The position numbers were made by a program, and so were the translations under genes. Shown piece by piece: positions 26,699 to 35,574 of a DNA stretch of 64,000 nucleotides. The stretch's first letter is position 1. Each line of letters begins with the position of its first letter. This stretch comes from Clostridiaceae bacterium JG1575. Lineage in GTDB: Bacteria; Bacillota; Clostridia; Clostridiales; Clostridiaceae. The notes under the pieces were generated by a model. That model was given only the letters and a program-made list of their open reading frames with translations, did no database searches and had not been told where the DNA came from. The stretch covers positions 281,161-345,160 of the forward strand of contig LQGW01000052.1 in assembly GCA_002838815.1 (NCBI GenBank). Direction: 5' to 3'.

Positions 26699-28130
26699 CG
26701 CTTAAGATCCCTCCTTTTTCTTGCGCCATGCAACCAGGGGCCTTTGCCTCGGGAACGTTCTCCTCCTCCCGAGGCAACCAGACGGTCAAGGTAAAGGGTG
26801 GGCCCCCCTCGGCCCGAAAAAGTCCGCCTTGTCGCTTCACTTCGCGTTCCATGGCACAAAGACCTCCACCATAGACCAAGGACTTACCGGCCCCTTGCCC
26901 ATCGTCCGTCATCTCTAGCGTATAAAATGTGGGGGTTTTCGTCAGAAAAGCTTCCATTTTGCTGCACTTTCCGTGGCGCAGCGCATTGCTCGCCCCTTCG
27001 CGCAACACCTTTAGGAAGAGGGCGCCTACTTCTGGCTCCTTTGGCCAAGGCCCCTGGAGGTTCAGCGGCGTTCCCAGCCGGTTCAAGGATTCCAAGAGAT
27101 GCTCCTTAGCGAGCTCGGGCTCTTCCCTTGCAAGATTCGGTCCCTTTCGCAACTCCTCCACCAAGGCCTGGAGATCCTTAGGATCTGGGGCAATCTGAGC
27201 GTTTAAGAGGCGCTCCAGCTGAGAAACCCGTTGGCCCATGACGTCATGGATTTGATTCCACGCTCGATCCCAAGCCTCTTCACGCCGTAGCTGTTCCAAA
27301 TGATCCAAGGTTTCTTTTAGCTCTTGCTGCTGGCCTTTGAGTTCCTCTTGCAGCTCCTGTAGGGCCTTATGCAGTCGCTCCTCCTGGGTCACCTCCGTGG
27401 CCGTCAACTGCCAGATGCTCCGTCCCTCCCCGCCCATTTCTTGAAGGGAAAACTGCCAGACGGTCCCATCGTTCAAATGGCGGAACACGGGAACCTCGCC
27501 GAGCCCGAGCAATTCTTCCACACGCCGGCCGTTGCGTACAAAGCTTCCCATGATCTGTTGGAGCAGAAGAATCATCTGGCGATTGACCAAGAGCACCTCA
27601 CCTTGAGCGTTGTAGAATAAGAGGCCACTGTGGGAAAGGTCTAGGGCTTCCTTGATGGCCATGGGGGTGATCTCTTCTTTGAGGCTCTTACGAATGCGCA
27701 ACAGCGCGTAGAGGCCTCGAGCCAGGGCAAATATGGGAAGGACCAACACCGAGCGAGTAAAAAGCACTTCTTGGTTGGGGCCGTACATGGGTAGAAAAAG
27801 AACAAAAAGCAGCGAGGCGCAAAGCGCATCCCCTTGACGAGTCTTCCAAAAAAGCGTCCCGGAAAGGCCAAGGCCCAAAAAGCCTAGGATCCAGCGCCAA
27901 TCCGTAAAGCCCGCAAGAAATAACTCTCCGCGCAAAAGGTAGGCCAGCATGCGGCGCACCAGAATGCTTTGAGAAAAAAGGACTATGGCTAAGAGCCCCT
28001 CCACCCAAAAAGCCAGTTGCCCATGAGGCGTCCAGGCCCAGACAAAGGCCTGAACGATCATGGCCGCCAAGGTGACGAAAAGGAGGACGTAGAGCCAGTG
28101 AGGCGAGATGGTTTTCATCAGGGAAATCAT
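26676..28130 (-). CDS. membrane sensor histidine kinase (HisKA_3/NarX-like)
   Basis: A 484-residue kinase. About five membrane segments lie in residues 10-145, a PAS-like linker at ~155-245 (EALDLSHSGLLFYNAQGEVLLVNR), a coiled coil to 285, then the phosphoacceptor H295 in NQIHDVMGQR. The ATPase domain shows the N-box N382/H386 (REGASNALRHG) and DDGQG at 409-413, with a GGGL loop after it. This is the pattern of HisKA_3 kinases that pair with NarL-type regulators. I start at the ATG at 28130 (AAAGGAGGAT upstream), which overlaps the upstream sensor stop as ATGA; the longer frame to 28337 has no site. The signal is unknown. Confidence 0.9.
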   Translation of the reverse strand: MISLMKTISPHWLYVLLFVTLAAMIVQAFVWAWTPHGQLAFWVEGLLAIVLFSQSILVRRMLAYLLRGELFLAGFTDWRWILGFLGLGLSGTLFWKTRQGDALCASLLFVLFLPMYGPNQEVLFTRSVLVLPIFALARGLYALLRIRKSLKEEITPMAIKEALDLSHSGLLFYNAQGEVLLVNRQMILLLQQIMGSFVRNGRRVEELLGLGEVPVFRHLNDGTVWQFSLQEMGGEGRSIWQLTATEVTQEERLHKALQELQEELKGQQQELKETLDHLEQLRREEAWDRAWNQIHDVMGQRVSQLERLLNAQIAPDPKDLQALVEELRKGPNLAREEPELAKEHLLESLNRLGTPLNLQGPWPKEPEVGALFLKVLREGASNALRHGKCSKMEAFLTKTPTFYTLEMTDDGQGAGKSLVYGGGLCAMEREVKRQGGLFRAEGGPPFTLTVWLPREEENVPEAKAPGCMAQEKGGILSDDPITVD

Positions 28131-30577
28131 GACAGATCCTCCTTTTTCAAGAAAAGATGCAAGGATCGATCCTCTCCAAGATCCTTCAGTTCCTCCCCTC
28201 CCGTCCACCCATGGGTCTTCAAGGCCTGGGCGATTCGGCGGCAGGGGACCTGGGAGGCTTGCGTCGTCAGCCAGAGCGTCGCACCATCGTCTTGGAGAAA
28301 CAGCCGCAGGGTGCTCTGGGTCAAGGGGCCCTCGCAAAGGAGGATCAATACCCCATAGATGCTCAGGTAGAGGCGCGTGGCAAAGGCTAGGGAAAACGAG
28401 CCCGTCCCGGTGCCAAACATTCGGACCATCGGAGCCAAGGGCAGCGTCAGTTCATTTGCGATTCGCAAAACTTCTGTGGCGGGCAGTGCTGCAAAACTTT
28501 TGGACTTAACCAACAGCTCGCTGCGCCGTTTGCAGTACAAAGCGCGGATGCGCAAACAAGCAAAGGCGAGCTCGCGCTGTGGGCCCTTCGTTGGCAGATG
28601 TGAAATCATCTCCTTCATTTCCAAGATGCACGATTCCAGGGCCGTAGCCACCTCCCGGGAAATCCGGTTTTGCTCTAGCAAAAGGATTTTTCGGCTCTTG
28701 ATGCGCTCTTGTCGGCGCAGCATTTTATTTTCCCGCTCCAGCTGCGCCGTGGCCTCCTCCAACTGCGCCTGCAGGCCACGCAGCTCAGAAATGTCCTCAC
28801 ACGCTAAGACCGTGCCCCCGGCAATCAAGGTGTGCCAATGTAAGGACTGGTCGTGGCGTACGACGTAGGGCGCTGCGCCCTTGGCCCAACCCAAGGGCCT
28901 GGCCATTTCATGCGACCCGAGGGTGCGGTAGCGGACCTGGCCTTTTTTATCCAAAATCTGCATATTGAGCCGACTGCGTTCAAAAAGTCGTCGATACCTG
29001 CGGTTGTTGGGCACAAGGCCTGTCCAAAGCGCCGTCTGCCAAAAAGCTAAGGTGCAAAACGTCATCCCCAAGACCAAGGGGATGTCTCTAAAAAACGAGA
29101 TCGAAAGGTTATAGAAAAGGTTATACAGTAAGCCCATGAGAAACACCAACAGTGGCAGCACCCTACGCCGACGGTTTGGAACCTCTAGGCTGTTGCGAAA
29201 TAAGATCCAAAAGGTCACAAACTGCGTCAGCATAAACCATGCGGCAATGATTTGGTAGCCGACGGTACGCTCATACTGGTGCCGCCAAAGATCCGGCGAC
29301 TGGGCTAAAAAACGGAAGACGAGCTGATGCGCATCGTTGGTGAGGACCAATACAATCAGAGCGCCTGAGACCACAGCAGCGGCTTTGAGCCAAAGGGGGC
29401 GACGAAATTCCTCGAGGCTTGTGACGTTGGCCGCCATGGATAAAGAGAGCACCGGCAAGGTGAGGATGAAGAAATAATAGGAGTACCATAAGATGCGAAT
29501 GAGTCCATAGGTTTCATCAGAGAGCGTGTATTTCAGCACATGCAAAAGAATCCAACACAACAATAAAGCGCCCATGAAATAGAGGCTTTTTTGCAGGCCC
29601 CGGCGCAACACCACTCGGCGCACCTCCGAGAGAAAAAAGACAATGGCGAAAATCATCAGGCTCGCCACCACCTGATGCTCCTCCGCCGTTTGGGGAACGT
29701 GCCAGTGCCGTCCCAACACCAAGCGGTCGTACATGGGCAGGGGGTTGCCTAAGAGAAGATAGTCCGACAAATGCTCGGACGCCCAAAAAACCGGGACGTT
29801 TGGCGGCAAGGAGGCCAGGACTTCTTGCGGGGTTTTCGCCACCCCCTCGCCAAGATCGGCGCGCGCCAAGAGCGCTTTTTGCCCGGCGGAGAGCTCTTCA
29901 CGCAGCAAAAGACCCACGGAGAAAACCAGCACCCCTTCTTTGGGATAAACCACCGATCCTTCGTTGATTTTTTGCCCCTCCCTGAGAGCCTCGGAGCGCA
30001 GGATCCAGGAAAGCGGGATCGTCCCAGGTCGGGGGGTATTCGCTCGTTCCACGGTTTGCAGACGGCTGATCCGATCTAAAGGGGCATAGGGCAGGATGCG
30101 TCCATCTTTTTGCAACGACAAAAGGGCCCATACCGCCTTGAAATCCATAGCGTTTTGGGGAAATTCAATGGAATATCCCGACAGATCCCCTTCCGCCAAA
30201 GGGAGCACTCCTGGCGAGCCTTGGGGGCCTTGAAGCACCATCACATCGTAGTAAAGTGGAACAAAGAAAAATCTTTGGGAGCCGCCAACAAGGGGCAGGG
30301 CCGTGACATCTTTGGTCCAAAGCCCCGAGCCGCCGGTAAAAAAGGTCAACAGCGGCGCTTCATCTTTGCCCCAGGGTCGCGCCTGAGGGAACACTTCCAA
30401 AAGGGTTTTTTGAACCTTTGGAGGCAGGGATTGGGGGTAGGTCAGCATGCTCGAGGACTCCGGCGGGGGTCGAAAGGTTTCAAAGGGACGTTCCGAGGGA
30501 AACAACAAAAAAAGAACCACTGCTCCCATGAGAAGATAGGGAATGCAATTGAATGAAAGGACTTTTTTGTTCTTCAT
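28127..30577 (-). CDS. large membrane sensor resembling a 7TM histidine kinase but without a recognisable ATPase domain
   Basis: An 816-residue protein. One N-terminal membrane segment (~12-28) precedes a ~270-residue extracytoplasmic region, then about seven hydrophobic segments (~300-560) in the style of the HisKA_7TM region, a PAS-like stretch (~565-640: RLFERSRLNMQILDKKGQVRYRTL), and a coiled coil with EQNRISREVATALESCILEMKEMI where a kinase phosphoacceptor helix would be. No His stands at the expected place, and no N-box or GxG motif can be found in the last ~130 residues. It therefore looks like a pseudokinase or signal-input subunit. It heads the operon and overlaps the true kinase by four bases. 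Confidence 0.75.
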   Translation of the reverse strand: MKNKKVLSFNCIPYLLMGAVVLFLLFPSERPFETFRPPPESSSMLTYPQSLPPKVQKTLLEVFPQARPWGKDEAPLLTFFTGGSGLWTKDVTALPLVGGSQRFFFVPLYYDVMVLQGPQGSPGVLPLAEGDLSGYSIEFPQNAMDFKAVWALLSLQKDGRILPYAPLDRISRLQTVERANTPRPGTIPLSWILRSEALREGQKINEGSVVYPKEGVLVFSVGLLLREELSAGQKALLARADLGEGVAKTPQEVLASLPPNVPVFWASEHLSDYLLLGNPLPMYDRLVLGRHWHVPQTAEEHQVVASLMIFAIVFFLSEVRRVVLRRGLQKSLYFMGALLLCWILLHVLKYTLSDETYGLIRILWYSYYFFILTLPVLSLSMAANVTSLEEFRRPLWLKAAAVVSGALIVLVLTNDAHQLVFRFLAQSPDLWRHQYERTVGYQIIAAWFMLTQFVTFWILFRNSLEVPNRRRRVLPLLVFLMGLLYNLFYNLSISFFRDIPLVLGMTFCTLAFWQTALWTGLVPNNRRYRRLFERSRLNMQILDKKGQVRYRTLGSHEMARPLGWAKGAAPYVVRHDQSLHWHTLIAGGTVLACEDISELRGLQAQLEEATAQLERENKMLRRQERIKSRKILLLEQNRISREVATALESCILEMKEMISHLPTKGPQRELAFACLRIRALYCKRRSELLVKSKSFAALPATEVLRIANELTLPLAPMVRMFGTGTGSFSLAFATRLYLSIYGVLILLCEGPLTQSTLRLFLQDDGATLWLTTQASQVPCRRIAQALKTHGWTGGEELKDLGEDRSLHLFLKKEDLS

Positions 30578-30670
30578 ACCATCACCTCAGCGATTGCGTG
30601 CCATGACGGTTGTGCTGATGAACGGTGCCAGAAGTCTTTCCCTCAACCTTCGGTTCTTGAATCTACTCTA

Positions 30671-30699
30671 AGTGTAGAAAAAATAAAGCTTTCTGACAA
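30671..30699 (-). promoter_or_regulatory. sigma-A promoter of the sensor operon
   Basis: TTGTCA (30694-30699) and TACACT (30671-30676) on the minus strand, spacer 17, about 87 bases of leader. Confidence 0.68.
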
Positions 30700-30854
30700 G
30701 TTCATAAGTCTATGTTTTCGATGCCCACCAAGGGCGCCTCCCCTCTACGAAGGACAAGAATTTTAGCGACGCTTTTTGAGAAAAACGAACGAGGAAGCAT
30801 CAGAAGGAATAAAAATACTCCTGAGCCAATTCTGTACGGGATCAAAGCCAATCA

Positions 30855-30863
30855 TGTTATAAT
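30855..30863 (+). promoter_or_regulatory. extended -10 promoter of the MocR-type gene
   Basis: TGTTATAAT with the TGn extension and a perfect TATAAT at 30858-30863, no good -35. It lies 28 bases before the start codon. Confidence 0.6.
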
Positions 30864-30891
30864 TGAACCAGTACAATGGAGGATCGATGCG

Positions 30892-32205
30892 ATGAATTTC
30901 AAGTATACAGAGATCATGGATTACATCAAAAGTGAAATTGCCAAGGGGACCTATAAATCCAAGCTGCCGTCCATCCGTGGCATGGCCATCCGTTTTTCCT
31001 GCTCCAATTCCACCGTCATCAAAGCGTATTCCGAATTGGAGGATCAAGGGATTATCTACTCATTCCCCAAGTCGGGCTACTACATCAATCAAAACCGCAA
31101 AGATTCGGGCCGGGAGTTTGATTTTTTCTCCGGCATCCCCCTCTCCTCCTACCTGCCCTTTGACGCCATGGAAGAGGCGTATGCGTCTTCCTTCAAAGAA
31201 AACAACATCTCCATCATCAACTACAGCTACTCTCGGGGCTATGAAAAACTACGAGAGCTTTTGGCCGATACCTTTGGGTTGGGCCTGGACCCTTCCCGGG
31301 TGTTCATCCTCTCAGGAACCCAGAACTTTTTCAACCTCATGGTGGCTATGATCCTCAAAAAGGATCAGGAAATGCTGGTGGAGGATCCCACTTACAATTT
31401 ATTGGTGGGCGCCCTCAACGCCTACGGCAAAAAACTCCAAGCCGTTCCAAGAACCCTTCAAGGTCTTGATTTGGACGCCTTGGAGCAAAAAGCCAAACAC
31501 GGGGAATTTCGCTATTTTTATACCATGTCACGCAACCACAACCCCCTGGGCACAAGCCTTACAAAAAGTGAACGCAAACGCCTTCTAGCGCTCGCCCGCC
31601 AATATGATTTCTACATCTTGGAGGACGACTACATCAAAGAGCTCTCCGAGGAACCCTGTCTTTTTGAGGAAGATCCCGACCGGGTCATCTATCTTAGGAG
31701 CTTCTCTAAGACCATCAGCCCCTCCCTGCGCCTTTGCTCGCTCACCGTGCCTGAGGCCCTAAAGGAGGACGTAAGCCGTACCAACAGCTATATGAACACC
31801 GGCGCCTCTCTCATCAGCCAGGATGTCCTCTACCGCTACCTCACCAGCGATCAGTACCACAAAAATACTCGGATGCTGCAAGAACGCATTCAAGAAAAAT
31901 GCGCCGTTCTCAAGCGCTGCCTCAGCGATTGTCCCTATCCTTATTACGTTCCCGACATGGGTCTTTATGGCTACATCGAATTGCCCCCAGGCTTTCGCAC
32001 CATGGAGCTTTTGGAAACCTTGGACGCCAAGGGCCTGCGCTTTCGCTCGGATGTGGAATTTTCCGTCACCCGCACCGTGGGTGGGCTTCGCATCTCCCTC
32101 TCCCGTGTGGAGAATAAAGCCATTGAAAAAGGCATCGCAGAGCTGCTTTTGGAGATGAACCGCGTGGTTTTGGAGAAAAAAGAGCCCAAAGACATCTACA
32201 TTTAA
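30892..32205 (+). CDS. MocR-type regulator (GntR winged helix fused to aminotransferase fold)
   Basis: 437 residues. The first ~70 form a GntR-type winged helix (YIKSEIAKGTYKSKLPSIRGMAIRFSCSNSTVIKAYSELEDQGIIYSFPKSGYY). The rest is a fold-type-I PLP aminotransferase domain with the PLP-binding Asp at 245 (LEDDY) and Schiff-base lysine K273 in RSFSKTISPS. Such proteins sense an amino acid or pyridoxal derivative through PLP and regulate nearby operons. The start at 30892 follows GGAGGAT; in-frame codons upstream are promoter sequence. The target is not obvious: the divergent neighbour is the sensor operon, not a vitamin B6 or GABA gene. Confidence 0.9.
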   Translation: MNFKYTEIMDYIKSEIAKGTYKSKLPSIRGMAIRFSCSNSTVIKAYSELEDQGIIYSFPKSGYYINQNRKDSGREFDFFSGIPLSSYLPFDAMEEAYASSFKENNISIINYSYSRGYEKLRELLADTFGLGLDPSRVFILSGTQNFFNLMVAMILKKDQEMLVEDPTYNLLVGALNAYGKKLQAVPRTLQGLDLDALEQKAKHGEFRYFYTMSRNHNPLGTSLTKSERKRLLALARQYDFYILEDDYIKELSEEPCLFEEDPDRVIYLRSFSKTISPSLRLCSLTVPEALKEDVSRTNSYMNTGASLISQDVLYRYLTSDQYHKNTRMLQERIQEKCAVLKRCLSDCPYPYYVPDMGLYGYIELPPGFRTMELLETLDAKGLRFRSDVEFSVTRTVGGLRISLSRVENKAIEKGIAELLLEMNRVVLEKKEPKDIYI

Positions 32206-32262
32206 GCAATGCCTCCCCTCTTTTGCGGTCTCCCCTTTTGATAGCCTCCTCCCACAACGTGC

Positions 32263-32322
32263 AAAAAAGAACCCCTGGGGGACCGATGAACAACGATTCA
32301 TCGATCCTCCAGGGGTTCTTTT
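32263..32322 (+). terminator. bidirectional terminator between convergent genes
   Basis: 12-bp perfect outer stem (32267-32278 with 32309-32320) with a further imperfect inner stem (GATGAA/TTCATC); A6 on the left and T on the right serve the MocR gene (plus) and the 175-residue gene (minus). Confidence 0.88.
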
Positions 32323-32347
32323 GGGTGGAGTGAAGCGCCTTTGGCGC

Positions 32348-32875
32348 TTACTTCATCTCTTGTATTTTTTGAGCGACAAACTCTTTTAAAGGCGTTCCGT
32401 CAATGGTGACCTTTCCTTCTTCAAAGAGATCGGCCTTCACCGTGAAGAAGTTGATGAACAGCTGAGATCCCTTGATGCAGGCCACTTCAAACTGCCCGGG
32501 ATAGAAAATGACCTCAACGTTTTCATAGGGAAACGCCGATCCAAGGGAATTCTTCAGATCGTCCATGTTGAGCGTTTTGATGGGGGTCAGCATCATTTGG
32601 GTCATCTGCGGATCTTCCAACATCCACATGTTATAGTTCCAAAACCGTGATTCTTTTTTTGTAGGTCCGTTGAGGCGTTCTCGATTGGAGATGGCCGAGA
32701 GGACCTTACGGACGCTGGCTGCGTTGAATTCATCGTCGTAGGAGGACGTCATTTCCTGGCTTTGAGCCAGTTCGTCCAAAAAAGCTTCGGAAACCTTCTC
32801 CCGGTCTTTGATGGAGGCCCAGATAAAAAGCATGGTCTCCAAGGCTTTGGTGTTGATTTGGATGGATTGTAACAT
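32348..32875 (-). CDS. conserved small protein of unknown function
   Basis: A 175-residue soluble protein, no signal peptide or membrane span. The N-terminal half is helical (TKALETMLFIWASIKDREKVSEAFLDELAQSQEM), the C-terminal half beta-rich (NVEVIFYPGQFEVACIKGSQLFINFFTV). The start at 32875 follows AGGAGAT; the open frame extends much further upstream, but that part is only the SDR gene read in another frame. I have a weak impression that it belongs to a small family shared by Clostridia and treponemes, but I cannot name its function. It is 74 bases downstream of the SDR gene and probably cotranscribed. Confidence 0.7.
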   Translation of the reverse strand: MLQSIQINTKALETMLFIWASIKDREKVSEAFLDELAQSQEMTSSYDDEFNAASVRKVLSAISNRERLNGPTKKESRFWNYNMWMLEDPQMTQMMLTPIKTLNMDDLKNSLGSAFPYENVEVIFYPGQFEVACIKGSQLFINFFTVKADLFEEGKVTIDGTPLKEFVAQKIQEMK

Positions 32876-32949
32876 AGGGGATCTCCTATTCATAGCGCGG
32901 CGGCGCACTGGCAATGAGCGCGCGGAAGAAACAAGGGGCAAAGGGGGCC

Positions 32950-33687
32950 TTATAGGAGGCCGCCGTCGATGGTGATGATTTGTCCGTTGATGTAGGCAGC
33001 CTCTTCGGAGAGAAGAAACACGCAGGCTTTGGCAATGTCTTCCCCCGTACCCATGCGGTGGGACGCAAGGCTGCACACCATGGCCTCTTTTTCCTTTGCC
33101 GAAAGACGGTCGTTCATCTGCGTGTCGATGAGCCCGGGGGCCACAGCGTTGACTCGAACGCCCATGGGACCCACTTCTTTCGCCAAGGATTTGGTGAAGG
33201 CATTGAGACCGGCTTTGCTCATGGCGTACACCACTTCGTTGGCGGCGCCATGGGCGGACCAGATGCTGGAGATGGTCAATATGGATCCTTGGGTCCGCAA
33301 AAGATGCGGCAGAGCGTGACGCGTCACGTTGAAGGCCCCTTTTAAGTTGGTGTCCATGATCCAATCATAGGTTTCTTCACTCATATCCATCAACAGCCCG
33401 TGATGACTTACTCCGGCATTGTTGATGAGTACGTCCAGGCGCCCGGTTTTTGCCACGGCAAACGCCACGAGTCCCTGGGCCTCTTCAAAGGAGCGAAGGT
33501 CCGCTCGATAAAGAGCGCCATAGCCCCCCACCGCTCGCAGCATCTCCAGGGTTTTTTGCGCCTCTTCTTCTTCTTTTCGATAATTTAAAATCACGTAGGC
33601 TCCCGTACGAGAAAGCGCTTTGGCGACCTCTCGTCCGATGCCCCGCGATGCGCCCGTAACGATGGCGACTTGATGGGATGGACTCAA
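32950..33687 (-). CDS. SDR oxidoreductase, 3-oxoacyl-ACP reductase (FabG)-like
   Basis: Classical short-chain dehydrogenase of 245 residues, matching FabG length. It has the TGASRGIG dinucleotide loop at 11-18, NNAG near 89-92, and the catalytic Tyr154/Lys158 (YAMSK) with Ser at ~140; FabG-type AKE...VRVNAVAPG follows. The start appears to be TTG at 33687: GGAGGG stands 10 bases upstream and the reading gives the exact family length. No ATG is suitably placed; one 32 codons upstream (33783) lacks a site. It is isolated from any fatty acid synthesis cluster, so the substrate is open. The C-terminal IDGGLL is typical. Confidence 0.87.
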   Translation of the reverse strand: MSPSHQVAIVTGASRGIGREVAKALSRTGAYVILNYRKEEEEAQKTLEMLRAVGGYGALYRADLRSFEEAQGLVAFAVAKTGRLDVLINNAGVSHHGLLMDMSEETYDWIMDTNLKGAFNVTRHALPHLLRTQGSILTISSIWSAHGAANEVVYAMSKAGLNAFTKSLAKEVGPMGVRVNAVAPGLIDTQMNDRLSAKEKEAMVCSLASHRMGTGEDIAKACVFLLSEEAAYINGQIITIDGGLL

Positions 33688-33778
33688 CGAAAAACAGCCC
33701 TCCGATGCTTGGTATTTTACCCTCCCTAGTGTACCATAAAACGCGGATTTTCGGCGGGGCCCCCTGTGCAAAGGCCCG

Positions 33779-33829
33779 GCCAAAAGAAAAACCTCCGCGG
33801 GGGATTCCCGCGAAGATTCTTCTTTTGGC
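33779..33829 (-). terminator. terminator of the nfeD-SPFH operon
   Basis: CGCGGG/CCCGCG inner stem with a wider perfect 10-bp inverted repeat (33779-33788 with 33820-33829); minus strand follows with TTTTTCTTTT. It lies right after the SPFH stop. Confidence 0.85.
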
Positions 33830-33840
33830 GACGCTTAGAC

Positions 33841-34836
33841 TTATGAACGAGGGGCCCGGGGATCATGCTCGGGTTTGGGCGGCATGGGCGCTCCGGGGGC
33901 GGGCTGATTTTTGATGATGTCCGCCAGGGCGGCTACAGAGCCTAGAGAAGACATGCCCTCTGCCGGCAAAATCAATTTGTTGGCGGGATTCATAGAGAGT
34001 TCCTTTAAGGCCTCGACCTGCTTTAAGGCGATGACGCGGGCATCGGTGCCCGATTCGATGATGGCCGTATTGACGCGACGGATGGCTGCAGCGTCAGCAT
34101 CGGCCAAAAGTTCAATGGCCTTGGCCCGTCCTTGCGCTTCCAACAGCTGCGATTCGCGCAAGCCTTCAGCGCGGCGGATGTTGGATTCTTTTTCCGCTTC
34201 TGCCCGTAGAATGTTGGACTGCTTTTCACCTTCGGCGCGCGCAATGGAGGAATTGCGATCGCCTTCGGCGATCAAGATGGCGGCGCGCTTTTCACGCTCA
34301 GCCTTCATCTGCTTTTCCATGGCGTTTTGGATTTCTTCGGGGGGAACGATGTTCTTGATCTCCACGGAGAGAATCTTGATGCCGTACGCATCAGTGATGG
34401 CGTCGACGATGTCCAAAAGCTTTGCGTTGATCTTGTCGCGGCCAGCCAAAACTTCATCCAAGGACATGTCTCCAATGATGTTGCGCATGTTGGTGATGGT
34501 GGAATACATGATCCCGTACACGTAGTTCTCAATGTTGTAGACGGCGTCCTTGGCATTGAGCACTTGGTAGAAAATAACGTTATCCACCGAGATCTTGACG
34601 TTGTCTTTCGTGATGACGTTCTGGGGCTCAATGTCCAGAATTTGCTGCTTCATGGAAATGCGCTTTCTCACATAATCCATAAAGGGAACAATGATGTGCA
34701 TGCCCGGTTGAAGCACCCGATAGAACTGTCCCAGACGTTCCACCACATAGACGTACCCGGTATTGACGATTTTGACGGAGGATAGGATAACCACGAGAAT
34801 GAGGACGGCAACGATACCAACAATGATCCAAGGCAT
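33841..34836 (-). CDS. qmcA: SPFH/band 7 membrane protein (QmcA/stomatin-like)
   Basis: A 331-residue membrane-anchored protein: N-terminal hydrophobic segment 3-19, SPFH domain to ~180 (GYVYVVERLGQFYRVLQPGMHIIVPFMDYV; then IDVDNVIFYQVLNAKDAVYNIENY), then a long charged coiled coil with repeated AEGE/RAE motifs (~185-260), and a Pro-rich C-terminus. These form oligomeric scaffolds in the membrane and usually partner an NfeD protein, which is encoded immediately upstream (3 bases apart). The start follows AGGAG. It is unrelated in layout to the other SPFH gene at 24.4 kb, which has zinc ribbons. Confidence 0.94.
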   Translation of the reverse strand: MPWIIVGIVAVLILVVILSSVKIVNTGYVYVVERLGQFYRVLQPGMHIIVPFMDYVRKRISMKQQILDIEPQNVITKDNVKISVDNVIFYQVLNAKDAVYNIENYVYGIMYSTITNMRNIIGDMSLDEVLAGRDKINAKLLDIVDAITDAYGIKILSVEIKNIVPPEEIQNAMEKQMKAEREKRAAILIAEGDRNSSIARAEGEKQSNILRAEAEKESNIRRAEGLRESQLLEAQGRAKAIELLADADAAAIRRVNTAIIESGTDARVIALKQVEALKELSMNPANKLILPAEGMSSLGSVAALADIIKNQPAPGAPMPPKPEHDPRAPRS

Positions 34837-34839
34837 AAT

Positions 34840-35259
34840 TTAGTTCTCCTTTGCGACATAAAGTCGGTTATTTTTGATGCCCACAATTCGAAATTGTTCC
34901 CCGGGCATAATGGGCGTTCCTTCATTGCGCAACAACCAATAGATCCCATTGATCTTATATTGGGTTTCTTCCCGGATCTCGGTGTCCGCTGTATGGATGG
35001 TTCCGAGGATTTTATCGGTGAGTATGGGCGTTGCGTCAATGGAGCGTTTTAGGTACTTGCGGCTGATCAAAGAGCCAATCATAAACGTGATGGATCCCAC
35101 AATGCAAGCGGTAATTACCTGGGTGGGCACGGAAACCTCCATCACGGCCAAAATCACCGCCGCGAGGAAACCAAGGGCCATCCAGGAGTACAAGATGTTG
35201 CTGGTTGCCATGTCCAGCAAAACCACCAGAACTATTAGGGCCAACCAAATCCAGATCAT
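34840..35259 (-). CDS. NfeD-like membrane protein
   Basis: A 139-residue NfeD-type protein: three membrane spans (2-18, 25-42, 45-65) followed by a C-terminal OB-fold domain (~80-138; GTIHTADTEIREETQYKINGIYWLLRNEG...IVGIKNNRLYVAKEN). It lacks the N-terminal ClpP-like protease domain of long NfeD, so it is the short (NfeD1b) class that works with a band 7/SPFH partner, the next gene. The start follows AAGGAAGG. Probably involved in membrane microdomain organisation. Confidence 0.92.
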   Translation of the reverse strand: MIWIWLALIVLVVLLDMATSNILYSWMALGFLAAVILAVMEVSVPTQVITACIVGSITFMIGSLISRKYLKRSIDATPILTDKILGTIHTADTEIREETQYKINGIYWLLRNEGTPIMPGEQFRIVGIKNNRLYVAKEN

Positions 35260-35502
35260 GTGTGCATTCCTTCCTTAAAGGTCATTATTGAACGGTTCAA
35301 GCATCTTAGTTCCTTTAGGAGTTGGAGGGGTTCATCCTAAGGAATGAAATCATCGGCTCCTTGAAACGGAAAGACGCTTTTTTCTTTTGTTTTCCTCATT
35401 GTATCGAAGGTATATTAAAAAAGAATTAAGCTCGTTCCCCAAGGCAATAAAAAAATCGGCGGATCCGCTGGCGTGAAGCTCTTGGCAAGATTCCTCATAG
35501 AG

Positions 35503-35532
35503 ATTATAGCCGCAGACGGCCTTTGGAGGCAA
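35503..35532 (-). promoter_or_regulatory. promoter of the nfeD-SPFH operon
   Basis: TTGCCT (35527-35532) and perfect TATAAT (35503-35508) on the minus strand, spacer 18. The leader would be about 240 bases. Confidence 0.55.
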
Positions 35533-35535
35533 TGG

Positions 35536-35574
35536 AAAAGGCCAGGGATCCCAAACGTTTGGGCGTCCCCGGCC
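35536..35574 (-). terminator. terminator of the purine operon
   Basis: Long stem built around the 14-base palindrome CCCAAACGTTTGGG, flanked by GGGA/TCCC and GGCC/GGCC arms, followed on the minus strand by TTTTCC, just past the purD stop. Confidence 0.85.

Larger units (their letters stand above)
30578..30891. other. divergent promoter region, sensor operon / mocR-type gene
   Basis: 314 bases with no gene: a strong minus-strand promoter for the sensor operon and an extended -10 for the MocR-type gene (both listed). Because the regulator is divergently oriented, this is the natural place to look for its operator; no clear long palindrome was seen, only scattered short repeats. Confidence 0.6.

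Noticed and set aside
32876..33364. N-terminal extension of the 175-residue small protein gene
   Set aside because: The added part is the SDR gene read in another frame; the internal ATG at 32875 has the ribosome site.
35350..35532. 60-codon minus-strand frame between nfeD and purD
   Set aside because: Starts with TTG at the -35 of the probable nfeD promoter and lacks a ribosome site.
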